This document shows, in pieces, positions 20,816 through 31,698 of a stretch of DNA of 64,000 bases. The DNA lies in NCBI RefSeq assembly GCF_963662255.1, contig NC_085055.1:2232602-2296601 (forward strand), given 5' to 3'. The notes beneath the pieces were generated by a model, which was not told the origin of the DNA, did no database searches, and was given only the letters and a program-made list of their open reading frames with translations. Each line of letters opens with the position of its first letter. The stretch's first letter is position 1. Made by a program: the position numbers and the translations under genes. Source of the DNA: Cinclus cinclus (taxonomy: Eukaryota > Chordata > Aves > Passeriformes > Cinclidae).

Positions 20816-23800
20816 GGAGTGGAACTGTGAGGCAGAAGGGACTTACTGGGAAACTCCAGGTGGAGAAAATGGGAAAAGACTTGGAGATGGGAGCTGTGGA
20901 GACAGGGAACCTGGAGAAGGAGCCCTGTGGCAATCAGAGTTATAAAACAGGGAAATAAATGATTATTTTTATGGAAGTTCCATCAGGAAAGGCATTTGTC
21001 CCCACTGTATTCCTTTGCTGCTCTGCTCAGGTTCAGAGGTGAAGTTTGAATTTTTAAGTTCTTTCTATGGTTTAAATTGGGTTAGAGCTTCCCACTACAG
21101 GGCTCTGGTGCAGGTAATGAGCAGGGGTTAACCATAGGGATGGGAAGCAGTTTGGATATGGATTTTTATAGGGATCAGCCAGGTTGGGATAAAGATTTCC
21201 ATGCCCCCTGGAGCCACATTTAGGCAGAGAGGTTAAGGCTCTCACAAACCAAACTTTGGGTGGAGGGTAGGAACATCCCCCACCCCTCATCCCATGGGCA
21301 GGGGGCAGAATGTCCTTCCCTACAATTTTGGAAGCTGAAATGAATCCCCTCACTCTGATGGGCTCATATCCAGGTCTCCTCTCTGATCCCTCCTTGACTC
21401 CACAGCCCTGCCGAAAGCAAGAGGAGAACAAACCCCACAGGTTTAAGTCAGTGTGTGACCAATTCCGTCACTTTCATTCCCGTGTTTTCCCCAGTGGCTC
21501 CAGCGGTTTTGGGAATGTGTCACTCCAGTGGCTCCTCACAACAGGGAACACGAACTTTTTCTGTGCCCATGGATTGTCTGGAAGTGGTTTGTGGTGTGGA
21601 GAGCTGGGCTGTGGCACAGCTCCAAGCCCTCCTCCCATTGATTTTGGCTGCTCTGGCTCAAAGCAGCTCCGTGCAGGAGTTGGTTTCATTTTCATTCCTG
21701 TTTTGGGGAATTGATTGAACACCAGGTGGCAAAACCCCAACTTTATTTTATCTGGATTGTTGATACTTCAAGAAGTAACTGCAGCACTCATTAAAAGTGT
21801 CCTAACCCCAAATACTCACACCTTTAGTGCCCTAATTCTGATGTTTTTATAATTTATCACATTTCTGAGTAACCTGCAGCCCACTGGCTGTGGGATGAAG
21901 GAGAAAATCACTTTTCCATTTTAATAGAATTATTGATCTTCGTGCTGTTGCTATAAATCCATTTATCCACTGCAACAACATATTCATAAAGACTCCTTAA
22001 TTTTAAACCTCTTCTTTTTGCCTTCATTTAAATGTCAGGAACGAGTGATTTATCAGGGAGGAATTTTAGCAGCAAAATTAGACTGTGGTACCACCTCAAG
22101 AAACAATACATCAAAGACAACCAGCACACATTTTTTTTCATCCCTGCAACTTCATTATCTGTCAAAATCCATTAGGAGTTTGTTTTCTCCTTATAGTTAA
22201 GGACTAACCAGCGAGGACTAAGAGATTTTTATCTTTTCCACGCTTGAGGATGTCTATTTATCATTATCTTCACAACACTCTGGACAAGACATCTAAAAAT
22301 CTCTCCTAATATTTGTCTGAGCTCATTGTTGGGAGGAATTAATGACATTTCACTAATAAGAAAAAATATCCGTAATTAACTGTGCTATTAGAAGACCATT
22401 ACATCTCCTATGCATTATTATTATTTTTTTAAATATGAATCAAAAGGTATTTTTGTGCTTAAAACTTCAGCAAAATAAACATCAGGTGAACTCAATGCAC
22501 CAGGAAATGTTGGCATTGCCTGACTCAATGAATGGGATGAGATGATCCTCATGGATCACAGGAAATCAGAGAGGAAATTGGGCAAATAAGAAAATTTTGG
22601 GAACCTCTGGACATGGTGTTGATAAATGCACACATTTCTGTGAGTCACCAAGGTGATTTCTCCCCAGATTTGCCATTTCTCTATGGTCTTGTAAACTTTC
22701 AATAGACTCTGTGTTCTTTGTAGCCATAATTACCTGAATTTCTGCCTGAAATTTTCAATCCTCTCAATGAGGGGATAATTCTACACCACATCACTGAATG
22801 ATCTTGAAAAATTCTGCTTTAGCCTCTGGCTGCTGTTTATTGTGTCCTTTGTTTTCCTTCATTGTGGTGGTTTCACTGCAATTTTAGGAAAGGCTTCTCT
22901 TTGGAACTTAGGGGACAAAAGGGAAAATAGTCTTTTAAGACTATTTAAAACATTATATTATATGGCTTTTGAGGACCTGGAAGGCTCTAGTAGCCAATTG
23001 TGAATTTAGGAGAAATATTGCGTTTGGTTTAGTTCAACACTGTTAGGAGAGTCCTAATTTATCATAAAATGTGTTTAGGATGATTTAAGACTGCAGGAAT
23101 ACAAAATAGTGATGGATTTGGGTGTCATGGAGTTTTCTAGCAGGGTAAGTCTCTAACTCTGATGGCACCACAGGGAAAAGGGATGGTTTAGGGACAGAGC
23201 AGTTGGATGAGGCCTTTTCCAGCCCAACAGATTCCTTTCCATGCTTTACTCCAGAAAAAGAAACAAACATTTCTGCTTCTCATTTATTCATTGTAGGAGA
23301 TTTGATCAGCTTGGTATTATTCAGTGAATCTTGATTTAAGCTTCTTTGGAAGCCTAAGCAGAAGTTTTTGTGTCCTTTAAGACAGCACAGGCAGAGATTT
23401 AATTATCTTGTGATGGAAAACTCAGTTTAAGAGTCATTTGATCAAGGGTAAGGGGAATGGTCCCTAAGGAGAACACCTTAGTATTGTTGATTATTTGTGT
23501 TCCTGAAAGGCAGCAGGAAGAGAGAAGTTTAATAGAAATATTTGATTTTTAAAATTCTGATCCATGTTCTGGATGTGACCTTTCTCAGCAGGATGGTTAA
23601 GAATGAACATAATTCATGGAAAGTGAATCTCTTCTGCTGAACATGGACTTTTTTGGCAGTCAATTCCGTGTCTGCGTGGTCGTGACTTTTCCTGCCTAAA
23701 TTCCCACACCATTCCCGACTGATGAACTAAAACCATCAAACTCATTTTAAAAGGCACAATTATGCAAGAAATATCAATCAATTATGCATGAAGATAAATA

Positions 23801-24624
23801 TATTAAATGGAAGCACTTTGGATGAGCTGTAAGCCAGTCAAGGATGTGCTTGGTGCCAGGGCTGGAGATCCCTATCCATGACAAACAATGCAATCTGCTA
23901 CATTAGGAATGGATGGATTTGCATTCCATTATCACTTTCTGTTGAAGAGTCAATCTGAATTTTCTGCTGTTTGAGGAACTCCAGGGTGTGATGTATAAAC
24001 ACGGTGAAATTTAATCAGATGGCATTAGGTTTGTAGAAGTAAACAAAGCTCGGCAATAATCACGGGATATTATGGATTCCTGATTATTCCCATCATTTGA
24101 ATTTAGTCTGTGGAGCTCATTGCTGAAGAGAAATTGGTGATTTATTCCACCAGAGGTTATCCAAGCTTGGGATAAATGCTTGGTCTGTTCTAGAGAGGAT
24201 GTGGTGAGGAAATCAGGACAAACTGAACGTGTTCCTGGGAGGCACAAAGGGCAGGACTCAAAGTACACCTGGGATTTGTGCCAACTTCCAAAAAACATTG
24301 TGGATTGATTCGATCTGACTCACACACCTTTCACTGCTCCTCTCCTAAGACTGGCACTAAATGGGGCTGGGAGAGAGATTTTCTCCTGCCCAAATTTATA
24401 ACTGAAGTGTAATAGCTCCCTTCTATAATTAGTGACTTTTCCCCATCTCTGCCCAGTGTTTGCTCCTGGGGTAAACATGGGAGGCCACTGAAGTTGAGGA
24501 ACAGTGAAGAAAAAAGATGAATACAAACAGATGATTTTAAAATTTAACTGTTTAGTTACGTATTCAGGCACAATATGAAGAGTTTTGGAGTGCCTACGAG
24601 GCATTTTAAAGTTTATCCCAAGTG
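20816..24624. other. Unique non-coding DNA
   Basis: Contains the second dispersed-repeat copy (21037-21118). The part from about 21780 to 22560 is AT-rich, non-repetitive and dense in TAATTA, ATGCAT and similar cores, the texture of conserved non-coding DNA. Open frames at 21310-21714 and 21072-21431 overlap on opposite strands and have no motif. Confidence 0.45.
21037..21118. repeat. Dispersed repeat of unknown family, copy 2
   Basis: TCAGAGGTGAAGTTTGAATT, TTTAAGTTCTTTCTATGG and TTAGAGCTTCCCACTACAGG pair with the segment at 18008-18095 in the same orientation. The following 300 bases (to about 21430) are GC-richer and may belong to the same element, but copy 1 does not continue to match there. 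Confidence 0.5.
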
Positions 24625-24934
24625 CAGGGAAGTGGAGGAAGGGGAGAGAGCTGGAGAGAGACTTGGGACAAGGGATGGGGAGACAGGACACAGGGAATGT
24701 CTTCCATTGCCAGAGGGCAGGGATGGACAGGATTTTGGGGAGGAATTCTTCCTTGTGAGGGTGGGGAGGGGCTGGGATGGAATTCCCAGATTTGCTGTGG
24801 TTGCCCCTGGATCCCTGGAAGTGTCCAAGGCCAGGTTGGAGCAGCCTGGGACAGTGGGAGGTGTCCCTGCCATGGCACGGGTGGCACTGGGTGAGCTTTA
24901 AGGCCCTTCCAACCCAAACCATTCCATGATTCCA
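24625..24934 (+). mobile_element. CR1 LINE 3' fragment, about 310 bp
   Basis: GGAGAGAGCTGGAGAGAGAC, GGGACAAGGGATGGGGAGAC, CTGGGATGGAATTCCCAGAT, GTGTCCAAGGCCAGGTTGGA, GGGAGGTGTCCCTGCCATGG, TTTAAGGCCCTTCCAACCCA, ending ACCATTCCATGATTCC. Intact 3' terminus. The ORF2 C-terminal frame is readable in part (RVGRGWDGIPR, APGSLEVSKARL). Confidence 0.96.
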
Positions 24935-25954
24935 AGAAGGGAGAAAAGCCCCCAGTGGCTCAATTCCATGTCCTGAAATGTTTTTATTGTGACATTGCAC
25001 TGGGCAGAGGGGAGCTGCTTTCAAAGGAATGTTTCAGTTTGTCTGCAATGAGGAATGGGGGAATGAGGATAAAATGAACAGAATTGCATGGATTGATTTT
25101 CACTGTGGCACAGAGAAACCCAAATTCTGAGTTACTGAGAAAACTTTGCAGCTTAAGGCGCTGCAAGGGAACTGTTCTTGCTCCAGTTTCACTGGTTTGT
25201 GTGTTTCAGCTGAAGTTGTGGTACTTTTGAGAAAGGAGCAGGGCTTGTGCCTCTGTAATGCAAAAGAGAAGTAGGCTGTTCATCGTTATCCTCAGTTTAT
25301 TTTAATGCTAGGTTGATTTTTCTGCATGTTATATAAAGTCTCTTTTTCTGTATTTCAAGAACTGGCAATGTGAAAATATTCCATGAGGTGAGAGACAGAA
25401 ATATTTAACCTATTTTTAGAGAAGAAAGTAAAATTTGAAGAAAATCCATTAACTGTTGGAAGAAAACTCATTCATGCCTCTGATTTAAGGCTGTGATTTT
25501 AATGTAACCTTTGATTTTTTGGAAATTGAAGCATGGAGGGGTTTTGAGTGATTAGATATTTGTTATTAAACACAATGTGATGGTGTTTAACTGCTGAGTA
25601 CTGATGGAGGTACCTCAGTACACAGAGGGTTGTTTTCTGAAGTTTGGAGCAGGAATTTAAATAATTCATCCAAATGACCCCAGGAGCAGCCAAAGGAGCC
25701 AGGTTTCCCATGGGATCATTCCAGGACACAGGGGATGTGATGTGCTGCTTGCATTTCTCCTCATGTGATGTCTTCTCATCAGAAGATGGCAGCAAAATCT
25801 TAATAACTGCAGCTCTGGTTCTCCTCACACAATTCCATGGTCGGGGATTGTGGGATGTTGGGAAGGGTCAGCTGGAGCCAGCTCTGACCCCATTTCCTTC
25901 TCCAGCCACCCCAGACAGAGCCTGACGGGGCAGATCGGATGCAGTGGGCTGGAT

Positions 25955-25978
25955 CCTCTCCCTCCCTCCCTCCCTCCA
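25955..25978. repeat. (CTCC)n microsatellite
   Basis: TCTCCCTCCCTCCCTCCCTCC, about five CTCC units, with a pyrimidine-only strand. Confidence 0.9.
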
Positions 25979-26219
25979 TCTCACAGGGCAGCTGCTAGAG
26001 AGGTGCTTCCACAGCCTCTGTCTCCGTGCTGTCTGGGAAAAGCAGATCCCAAAAATGTCCTTAGCCTGGAGCCAGCCTCTGCTCTGTAGGGCCCAGCAAT
26101 AGGAGGAGAGGCAATGCGCAAAAATGGATGCAGAGGGGATTCCACCAGAACATGAGGAAAAACATCGTTACTGTGGGGGTGATGGCACAGATCGAGCAGA
26201 GAGGGTGTGGAGTGTCCCT

Positions 26220-26379
26220 CACTGGGGACATTCCAGAGCCCTCTGGACACACTCCTGTGCCCTGTGACCCCTGATCCTCACTGGGGACATTCCAGAGCCC
26301 TCTGGACACACTCCTGTGCCCTGTGACCCCTGATCCTCACTGGGGACATTCCAGAGCCCTCTGGACACACTCCTGTGCT
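26220..26379. repeat. 59-bp tandem repeat, about 2.7 copies
   Basis: The unit beginning CACTGGGGACATTCCAGAGC starts at 26220, 26279 and 26338. The first two copies are identical over 59 bases by my reading, and the third ends after ACACTCCTGTG. Near-identity of the copies implies recent duplication. No coding role is apparent. Confidence 0.95.
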
Positions 26380-26694
26380 CTGGGATGGCCCTGCTGGAGC
26401 AGGGAGGTGGCACCAGTGACAGACTATGGGCCCTTCCAGGATTGGGATTCCAGAACCATGTGGGAGTTCCTGTCACTCACCTGGTGGGGCTGGTGCAGCT
26501 GGGAGGGACCCAGCCATAGCTGAGCACCTCTGGGACATCCTGAGGGAGATGTCCTTGGCCAAGGGCTGAAGGCACAACTCAGGTTTCTGTCACTTGGCTG
26601 CACCAGCTGTGCTTTGGGTGATTTCTCTTCACTGGGATCACTCAGGGTGGAATTTCCTTGGCTGACCCATCCTATCCCATCCTGTGGTGGAATT

Positions 26695-26788
26695 CCCATC
26701 CCCATCCCATCCCATTATCCCATCCCATTATCCCACTATCCCATTATCCCATTATCCCATCATCCCACTATCCCATTATCCCATCCCA
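26695..26788. repeat. TATCCCAT-type microsatellite
   Basis: A run of CCCAT, CCCATTAT and CCCACTAT units, 8-9 bases long and somewhat irregular. One strand is nearly free of G. Confidence 0.93.
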
Positions 26789-27859
26789 GTGGGGTTATGG
26801 ATGTTCCCCTGTCCCTGCCATTGTCACAATGAGCCCGGCTCAGCACTGGGTTCCCTTCCAGGGGCTCTGGAGCCAAACCTCTGGTTTTTACCTCCACCTT
26901 GCCTCTGCTTTCCAGCCACCAAGCTTTGCTTTGCTCAAACAGCTCTGTATTTTACATTTTGGGGTCTGTCCCCTGAGTTTTTGGGTGCTGCAAATGCCCC
27001 GCTGTGGAGCTGAGGTTCAGCTGCAGCCAGCCCCAAGCACTGGCTGGTCGCTTTAATCTCTTTAATCTTCCCTTGGCTCCCACTTGCTTTTTGGGAGCTG
27101 AGTGCTCCTGTTGGAGCTCAGGCTTTCCTGGAGGGCTTTGGCTGTATGCTGATGTCTGTCTTTTTATGGAAAGAACATATCCAGAGGCACCTTCCCTTTC
27201 TCTTCCCACAGAAAATGCCAACTGCACGGCTCTTCTGGCTGCTGCCGCCTCGCAGAAGTGACGTGTGTTTTTAGATATTTTAATAGGAACTAATATTTGT
27301 GTACAATAATGCCTAGCAACATCTGAAATATGATCATATGTAATTCATACAGGAGGCATGATTTGAACCCAAAATATCTTTTTTTTTTTTTTTAAAACCA
27401 AAATGGTCTTAGTTTATCTTCAAAATAAGCATTGAATTACTCTATGGCATTCTGGGTATTTTCTCTCTAAAGAAGTGTCTGTAATTTCTGATCTGTAATT
27501 AGAACCCAATTTAATAATTACATGTCCTGCAAGGAAATGTTTCTTGAGCAGGGCTTTGTTCTTATGCAGCTGCTGGGTGCACAAAGATGGGGATTGTAAG
27601 AAATAGTTCAGATGGAAATGAACTGGTGAGGGCAAAGCAGCTTCCGAAGTGATCAGAGCTGCAGAAGGGTGAGCGGAGTTGATCAAATTCACTTTTTATC
27701 ATAGTGTGGAGATGGACATCTCAAGCATGCATGGCATAAATCACTCTGGATACAGAAAGATTAATTTTTGTGAGTGCTAAAGACAAATTTTTATGTGAAA
27801 TTTAGCAGATCAAAGGCACTGTTTGAATGGCTTGTCTTTCCTCTAGGAAATTCCATCAC

Positions 27860-27881
27860 AAAAAAAAAAAAAAAAAAAAAA
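27860..27881. repeat. A22 homopolymer
   Basis: Pure run of 22 A between TCCATCAC and GCTAAACT. No retrocopy body recognised. Confidence 0.95.
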
Positions 27882-28456
27882 GCTAAACTAAAAACTCCAC
27901 AAGAGTTTTCCTTGGGTTTCCTTCCACAAAAACCTTTATCAAGCATATTATTAACTTAAGGCTAATTCAGAATCATTTTAACCTTAAACATGAATAATTT
28001 CAGGCTGACCTGATGACAAGTTCAAATTCTCTCCTAAACTATGAAGCTTAGCTAGAGGATCATATACTCATTTCATTAACTTCTTCTTCCAGGCAATACT
28101 GTACCTGGGTAATGACTTAATTAGTTGAAATTCACGGCAAAGGTATTTTGGAAAGCTGCCTGGACCAGGAGACGTGTGTAATACAGATCTGTATTTCTAG
28201 TTTGTGCCGGATGAATTGATCATATAAAAAGGTTTATTTCTTGGGAAGATCTTCAGGGAATGCTGAGAAGTTTAAAATCTATGGGAATAGCCAATTTCTA
28301 TAATCGTTGGTGACAATTGCAGAGCTGATTCCATGTCTCCCTGCGAGTTTTCCTCCCCTGCTGTGCTGCAGTGTTGATAAAGAGGGACAGCTTTGGAAAA
28401 GGGCAAATAATTTCTATTAGGAAATTCAGTTGGTTTAATTTTTTAGCTAATTATAC

Positions 28457-28690
28457 AGCCCTGAAGGTTGGAAAAGCCTTCCAAGACCATTGAGTCCAAG
28501 TTCCCCACCTTGTCCCCAGCCCTGAGTGCCACATCCAGGCCTTCCTTGGACACCTCCAGGGATGGGCACTCAAAACCTCCCTGGGCAGCCCCTGCCAAGT
28601 CCTGACCGCCCTTTCCAGGCAGAAATTCCTCCTGATCCCCATCCTGAAGCCCCCCTGGCCTAGCTGGAAGCTCTGTCCCCTTGTGCTGTC
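28457..28690 (-). mobile_element. CR1 LINE fragment
   Basis: CAGCCCTGAAGGTTGGAAAA, GACCATTGAGTCCAAGTTCC, CATCCAGGCCTTCCTTGGAC, CACCTCCAGGGATGGGCACT, CTCCCTGGGCAGCCCCTGCC, CCAGGCAGAAATTCCTCCTG: the complement of a CR1 subfamily of the 'GAGTCCAACC' type. The minus-strand frame shows PSLEVSKEGLDVALR, a decayed ORF2 C-terminus. Confidence 0.93.
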
Positions 28691-31320
28691 GGATGGTCAC
28701 TGATTTCCTCCACAAAACACTCCTCTGTGTCATTCACCATCTGACTGGTGACAGAGCGTGCGGTCACAGCTGGCCAGGCAGGTGGCAGAGCTCCAGGCAG
28801 ATGTTTGCAGCTGCAGAGCACAGCTGGACACAGCCCCACACGTGCCTGGCTTAGAAAGCAGTTCAGTTTAACAGAGGATTTCCAGAGAACTGTGCTGGAA
28901 ACTCTTTTGAAGGACTTCTGCTGAAATGCTTGGTCTGAAATATTAATGTGACCTCCTTTCCAGGCCAGAGGACTTTCTCCAGCACATCCATATGTTGGGG
29001 ACACTGGGGACACTGGGAGGCTCAGGCTGGATCTGGATGAACATGACAATGCTGAGATGTTTGACCTTCAGCACTGAGACAAGCCCAGGCTCTGGAATTT
29101 CCTCCTTTGTAGCTTCTTCCTCAGCTTCTCCAGAAGGAGATGTGAACAAGGACAGCAAGGTTTGGTTTTTTGCCTCCTATCACAGGCTGAGGAGTCAAAC
29201 CCCACTGATTTTTTTTTTTTTAGGCTGCTGCTGTACTTGTTCCTACTCTTCAAAAGATTAAATTGAGCTCACTTGAAATGAAAAGCAACAGCCCAAGTTG
29301 ATAAATCCAAGAGGATGTTCTTGTGTCCTCCATCAAAGATGGATATGTTCAGTCTGAACCTCCCTGGAATGGGAATGTGTTATTGGGCCTCTGCTTGGAC
29401 TTCCAGGGATTGTGGGTTCATGGCATGTGGCCTGTCCAGCTCTTCCTGCAGAGATTCCTCCAATTTCAGAGACAGCCCCACCACCTGCAGCCCTTGTTGG
29501 GCTTTTCCTGGTGTTTTCCATGGCAAAGGGCTGAGAGAGCCTGGTGCTCTGTCCTGCAGCGTAGGGGATCACCTGCAGAATTTGGGATCTTGGCAAAAAG
29601 GAGTGGCTGGTGTGATTTTATTGGGGTGTCTGAGCTGTGTTCTGCAGGTTTGGCCTTGGAGAACCCCCTGTGACACGTGGGGCTGCCCTTGGTATGGATT
29701 AAACCCCACTCAGCCCTTCCTTGTCCAAATAAATTGAGTCTGAAATGCTTTAGATGTACTTGGCCACCTCCAATGTGGTTTTTGAAGCGGATTTGGTTCA
29801 GTTGGAGCCACCTTGGGAAAATTCGAGCCTTTTCCCAGCCCCAAAAAGGAGTTGCAGGTGGGTTGTGAGGACAAGAATTTGTCACATCCGGCACCTGCAA
29901 CACCAGCACGTGGCGACATTTTCATGGCACCGCAGGAAAATCCTGAAGGATTCTGAGGAGGAATCTCCTCCTCCCTTGCTGACAGCCAAATTGCAGAGTG
30001 CCGTGGCTAATTGCACACTCCAAGTGTCTCCAGCCTTGCAATTCCATGTATAAAATTGCCATCCTTGCCCTGGGAACATCACAAAGCCGTGCTCAGCAGC
30101 CGAGGTATTTTATACCTCTCACTGAACAGAAAGAGTTGCTTGTCCCCAAATAGATGACGAATATGGAGTGCTGCAACAGAGTGTTTTGGTCCTGTGTGAA
30201 GATTGATGGATTTTGGCAATACTGTGGGGTTGTTTTTTTTTTTTGTTCCCCCTACAACCAAGTTCTATTCAAAATCCTCCCAATTCAGCACCTCCCGAAA
30301 ATTAACTGAGATGTGCCTTGGACTTATTTGCATATTTTAGACTCCCCTTTCTAAAACCATTTAGAAACCCAGTCACTCTGGGAGTCACAACATCCAAAGG
30401 CTGGGAAACCACCAGGTAAACACTCCGGTGTTATTTCCACGGAAATATTTCATTTTATTGCAATTGAGCAAGAGTTAGGATAATTTTTAATAGTGACATA
30501 TGGCAATTACCACTGAAAACGTTTCTGAGAGACTTCAGAGTTGTTTATACCATTGCTGGAAGTGTTGTAAAAACAATGTGAAATTCCTCAGGAATTGGAC
30601 TATTTGTTTCTATCCAGGGGATAATTTCCTGCAGCAGAAGTGAACTATTAAATTAATCACGCCATATTTAAAGGGCAGCATTTGCATTGGTCTGACCAAT
30701 GAATCATAACCAACAATTTCCTTTTTATAGCTGAAAGGAGAGGAGAACACACAAAATATTAGGAAATGATCCATAAACAGCTCTCTCCTACAAAGGACAG
30801 CTGTATATTGGAGATTTTCATTTAGGAGAATGGAAAACAAATCCCAGCTTGGTGAAGGTCTGTGGAAAAGTCCTGGCCCTTGTTCCTTTTTTGTGAGTAA
30901 TTGCAGCTTTTTAGGGATGGAAAGTGGCTGATGTGGTCCCAAACTGTGGCTTGAGTCTTAGTGTGTTTTTTGTGGCATTTGGGTTGTTTTTAATGAATTC
31001 AGCACTGGTGTCTTTTAGGGAAATCTGGTTATTTTGGCATTAAAAGGAACTAATTTGTGGAATTCTCTTCCAAGTGAGAATGGCTATGAACAATAAGCAC
31101 ATCAATTACAGCTAAAGGATTCTTGATCCAATGGGCTCAGATCACAAACTCCTTAAATTCTGCTTAAAAATAAAAAAAATCTAAAAGATCAGACTAAGAT
31201 TTTCTGTGGACAATCTCCAGCATCAGTTAAATAACTGAATTTTTAAAAGCAGAACACAGGGAAAATAATAAAATCCTCTTTTTGCTAAATGAGCGAGATA
31301 AATAGAATTTAAATAAATGA
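28691..31320. other. Unique non-coding DNA
   Basis: No transposon or exon recognised. Several overlapping open frames of 90-147 codons at 28660-30080 on both strands are mutually inconsistent and lack domains. T runs are found at about 29209 and 30230. Confidence 0.45.
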
Positions 31321-31698
31321 ATAGAATAGAGGGGTTTGGGTTGGGAGAGACCTTCAGGACCATCTCATTCCACCCCCCTGAATATTTTCCACTGTCCCAA
31401 GTTGTTCCCAGCCTCATCCAACCTGGCCTTGGACTCTTCCAGGGATCCAGGGACAGCCACAGCTGCTCTGGGATTTCTATCCCAGCCCCTCCCCACCCTC
31501 CCAGGGAACAATTCCTAATTCCCAAGATCCCACCCATCCCTGCTCTCTGGCAGTGGAAGCCATTCCCTGTGTCCTGTCCCTCCATGCCTTGTCCCCAGTC
31601 CCTGTCCAGCTGTCCTGGAGCTCCTTCAGGCCCTGCCAAGGGCTCTGAGCTCTCCCTGGATCCTTCTCCTCTCCAGGTGAACATTCCCAGCTCTCCAT
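31321..31698 (-). mobile_element. CR1 LINE fragment, about 380 bp
   Basis: GGGGTTTGGGTTGGGAGAGA, CAACCTGGCCTTGGACTCTT, CCAGGGATCCAGGGACAGCC, ATCCCAGCCCCTCCCCACCC, AGGGAACAATTCCTAATTCC, CTCTGGCAGTGGAAGCCATT, CCCTGTGTCCTGTCCCTCCA, TGGAGCTCCTTCAGGCCCTG. The minus-strand frame shows GMEGQDTGNGFH-like ORF2 C-terminal remains. One of the longer copies, with its 3' end at the left. Confidence 0.96.

Larger units (their letters stand above)
24935..28456. other. Unique non-coding DNA with GC-richer core
   Basis: Between about 25820 and 27260 base composition rises and several tandem repeats occur (listed separately), but CpG is not obviously enriched and no promoter or exon could be defined. Plus- and minus-strand open frames of 80-130 codons overlap here and are mostly translations of the repeats. 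AT-rich unique DNA follows from 27260. Confidence 0.45.

Noticed and set aside
24320..25024. 234-codon minus-strand frame
   Set aside because: It is antisense to the CR1 copy at 24625-24934; the proline-rich part is translated CR1.
25820..27260. CpG-island promoter
   Set aside because: GC content rises but CpG is sparse by eye, and the rise is due to tandem repeats and transposon-like sequence. No transcript start motif seen.
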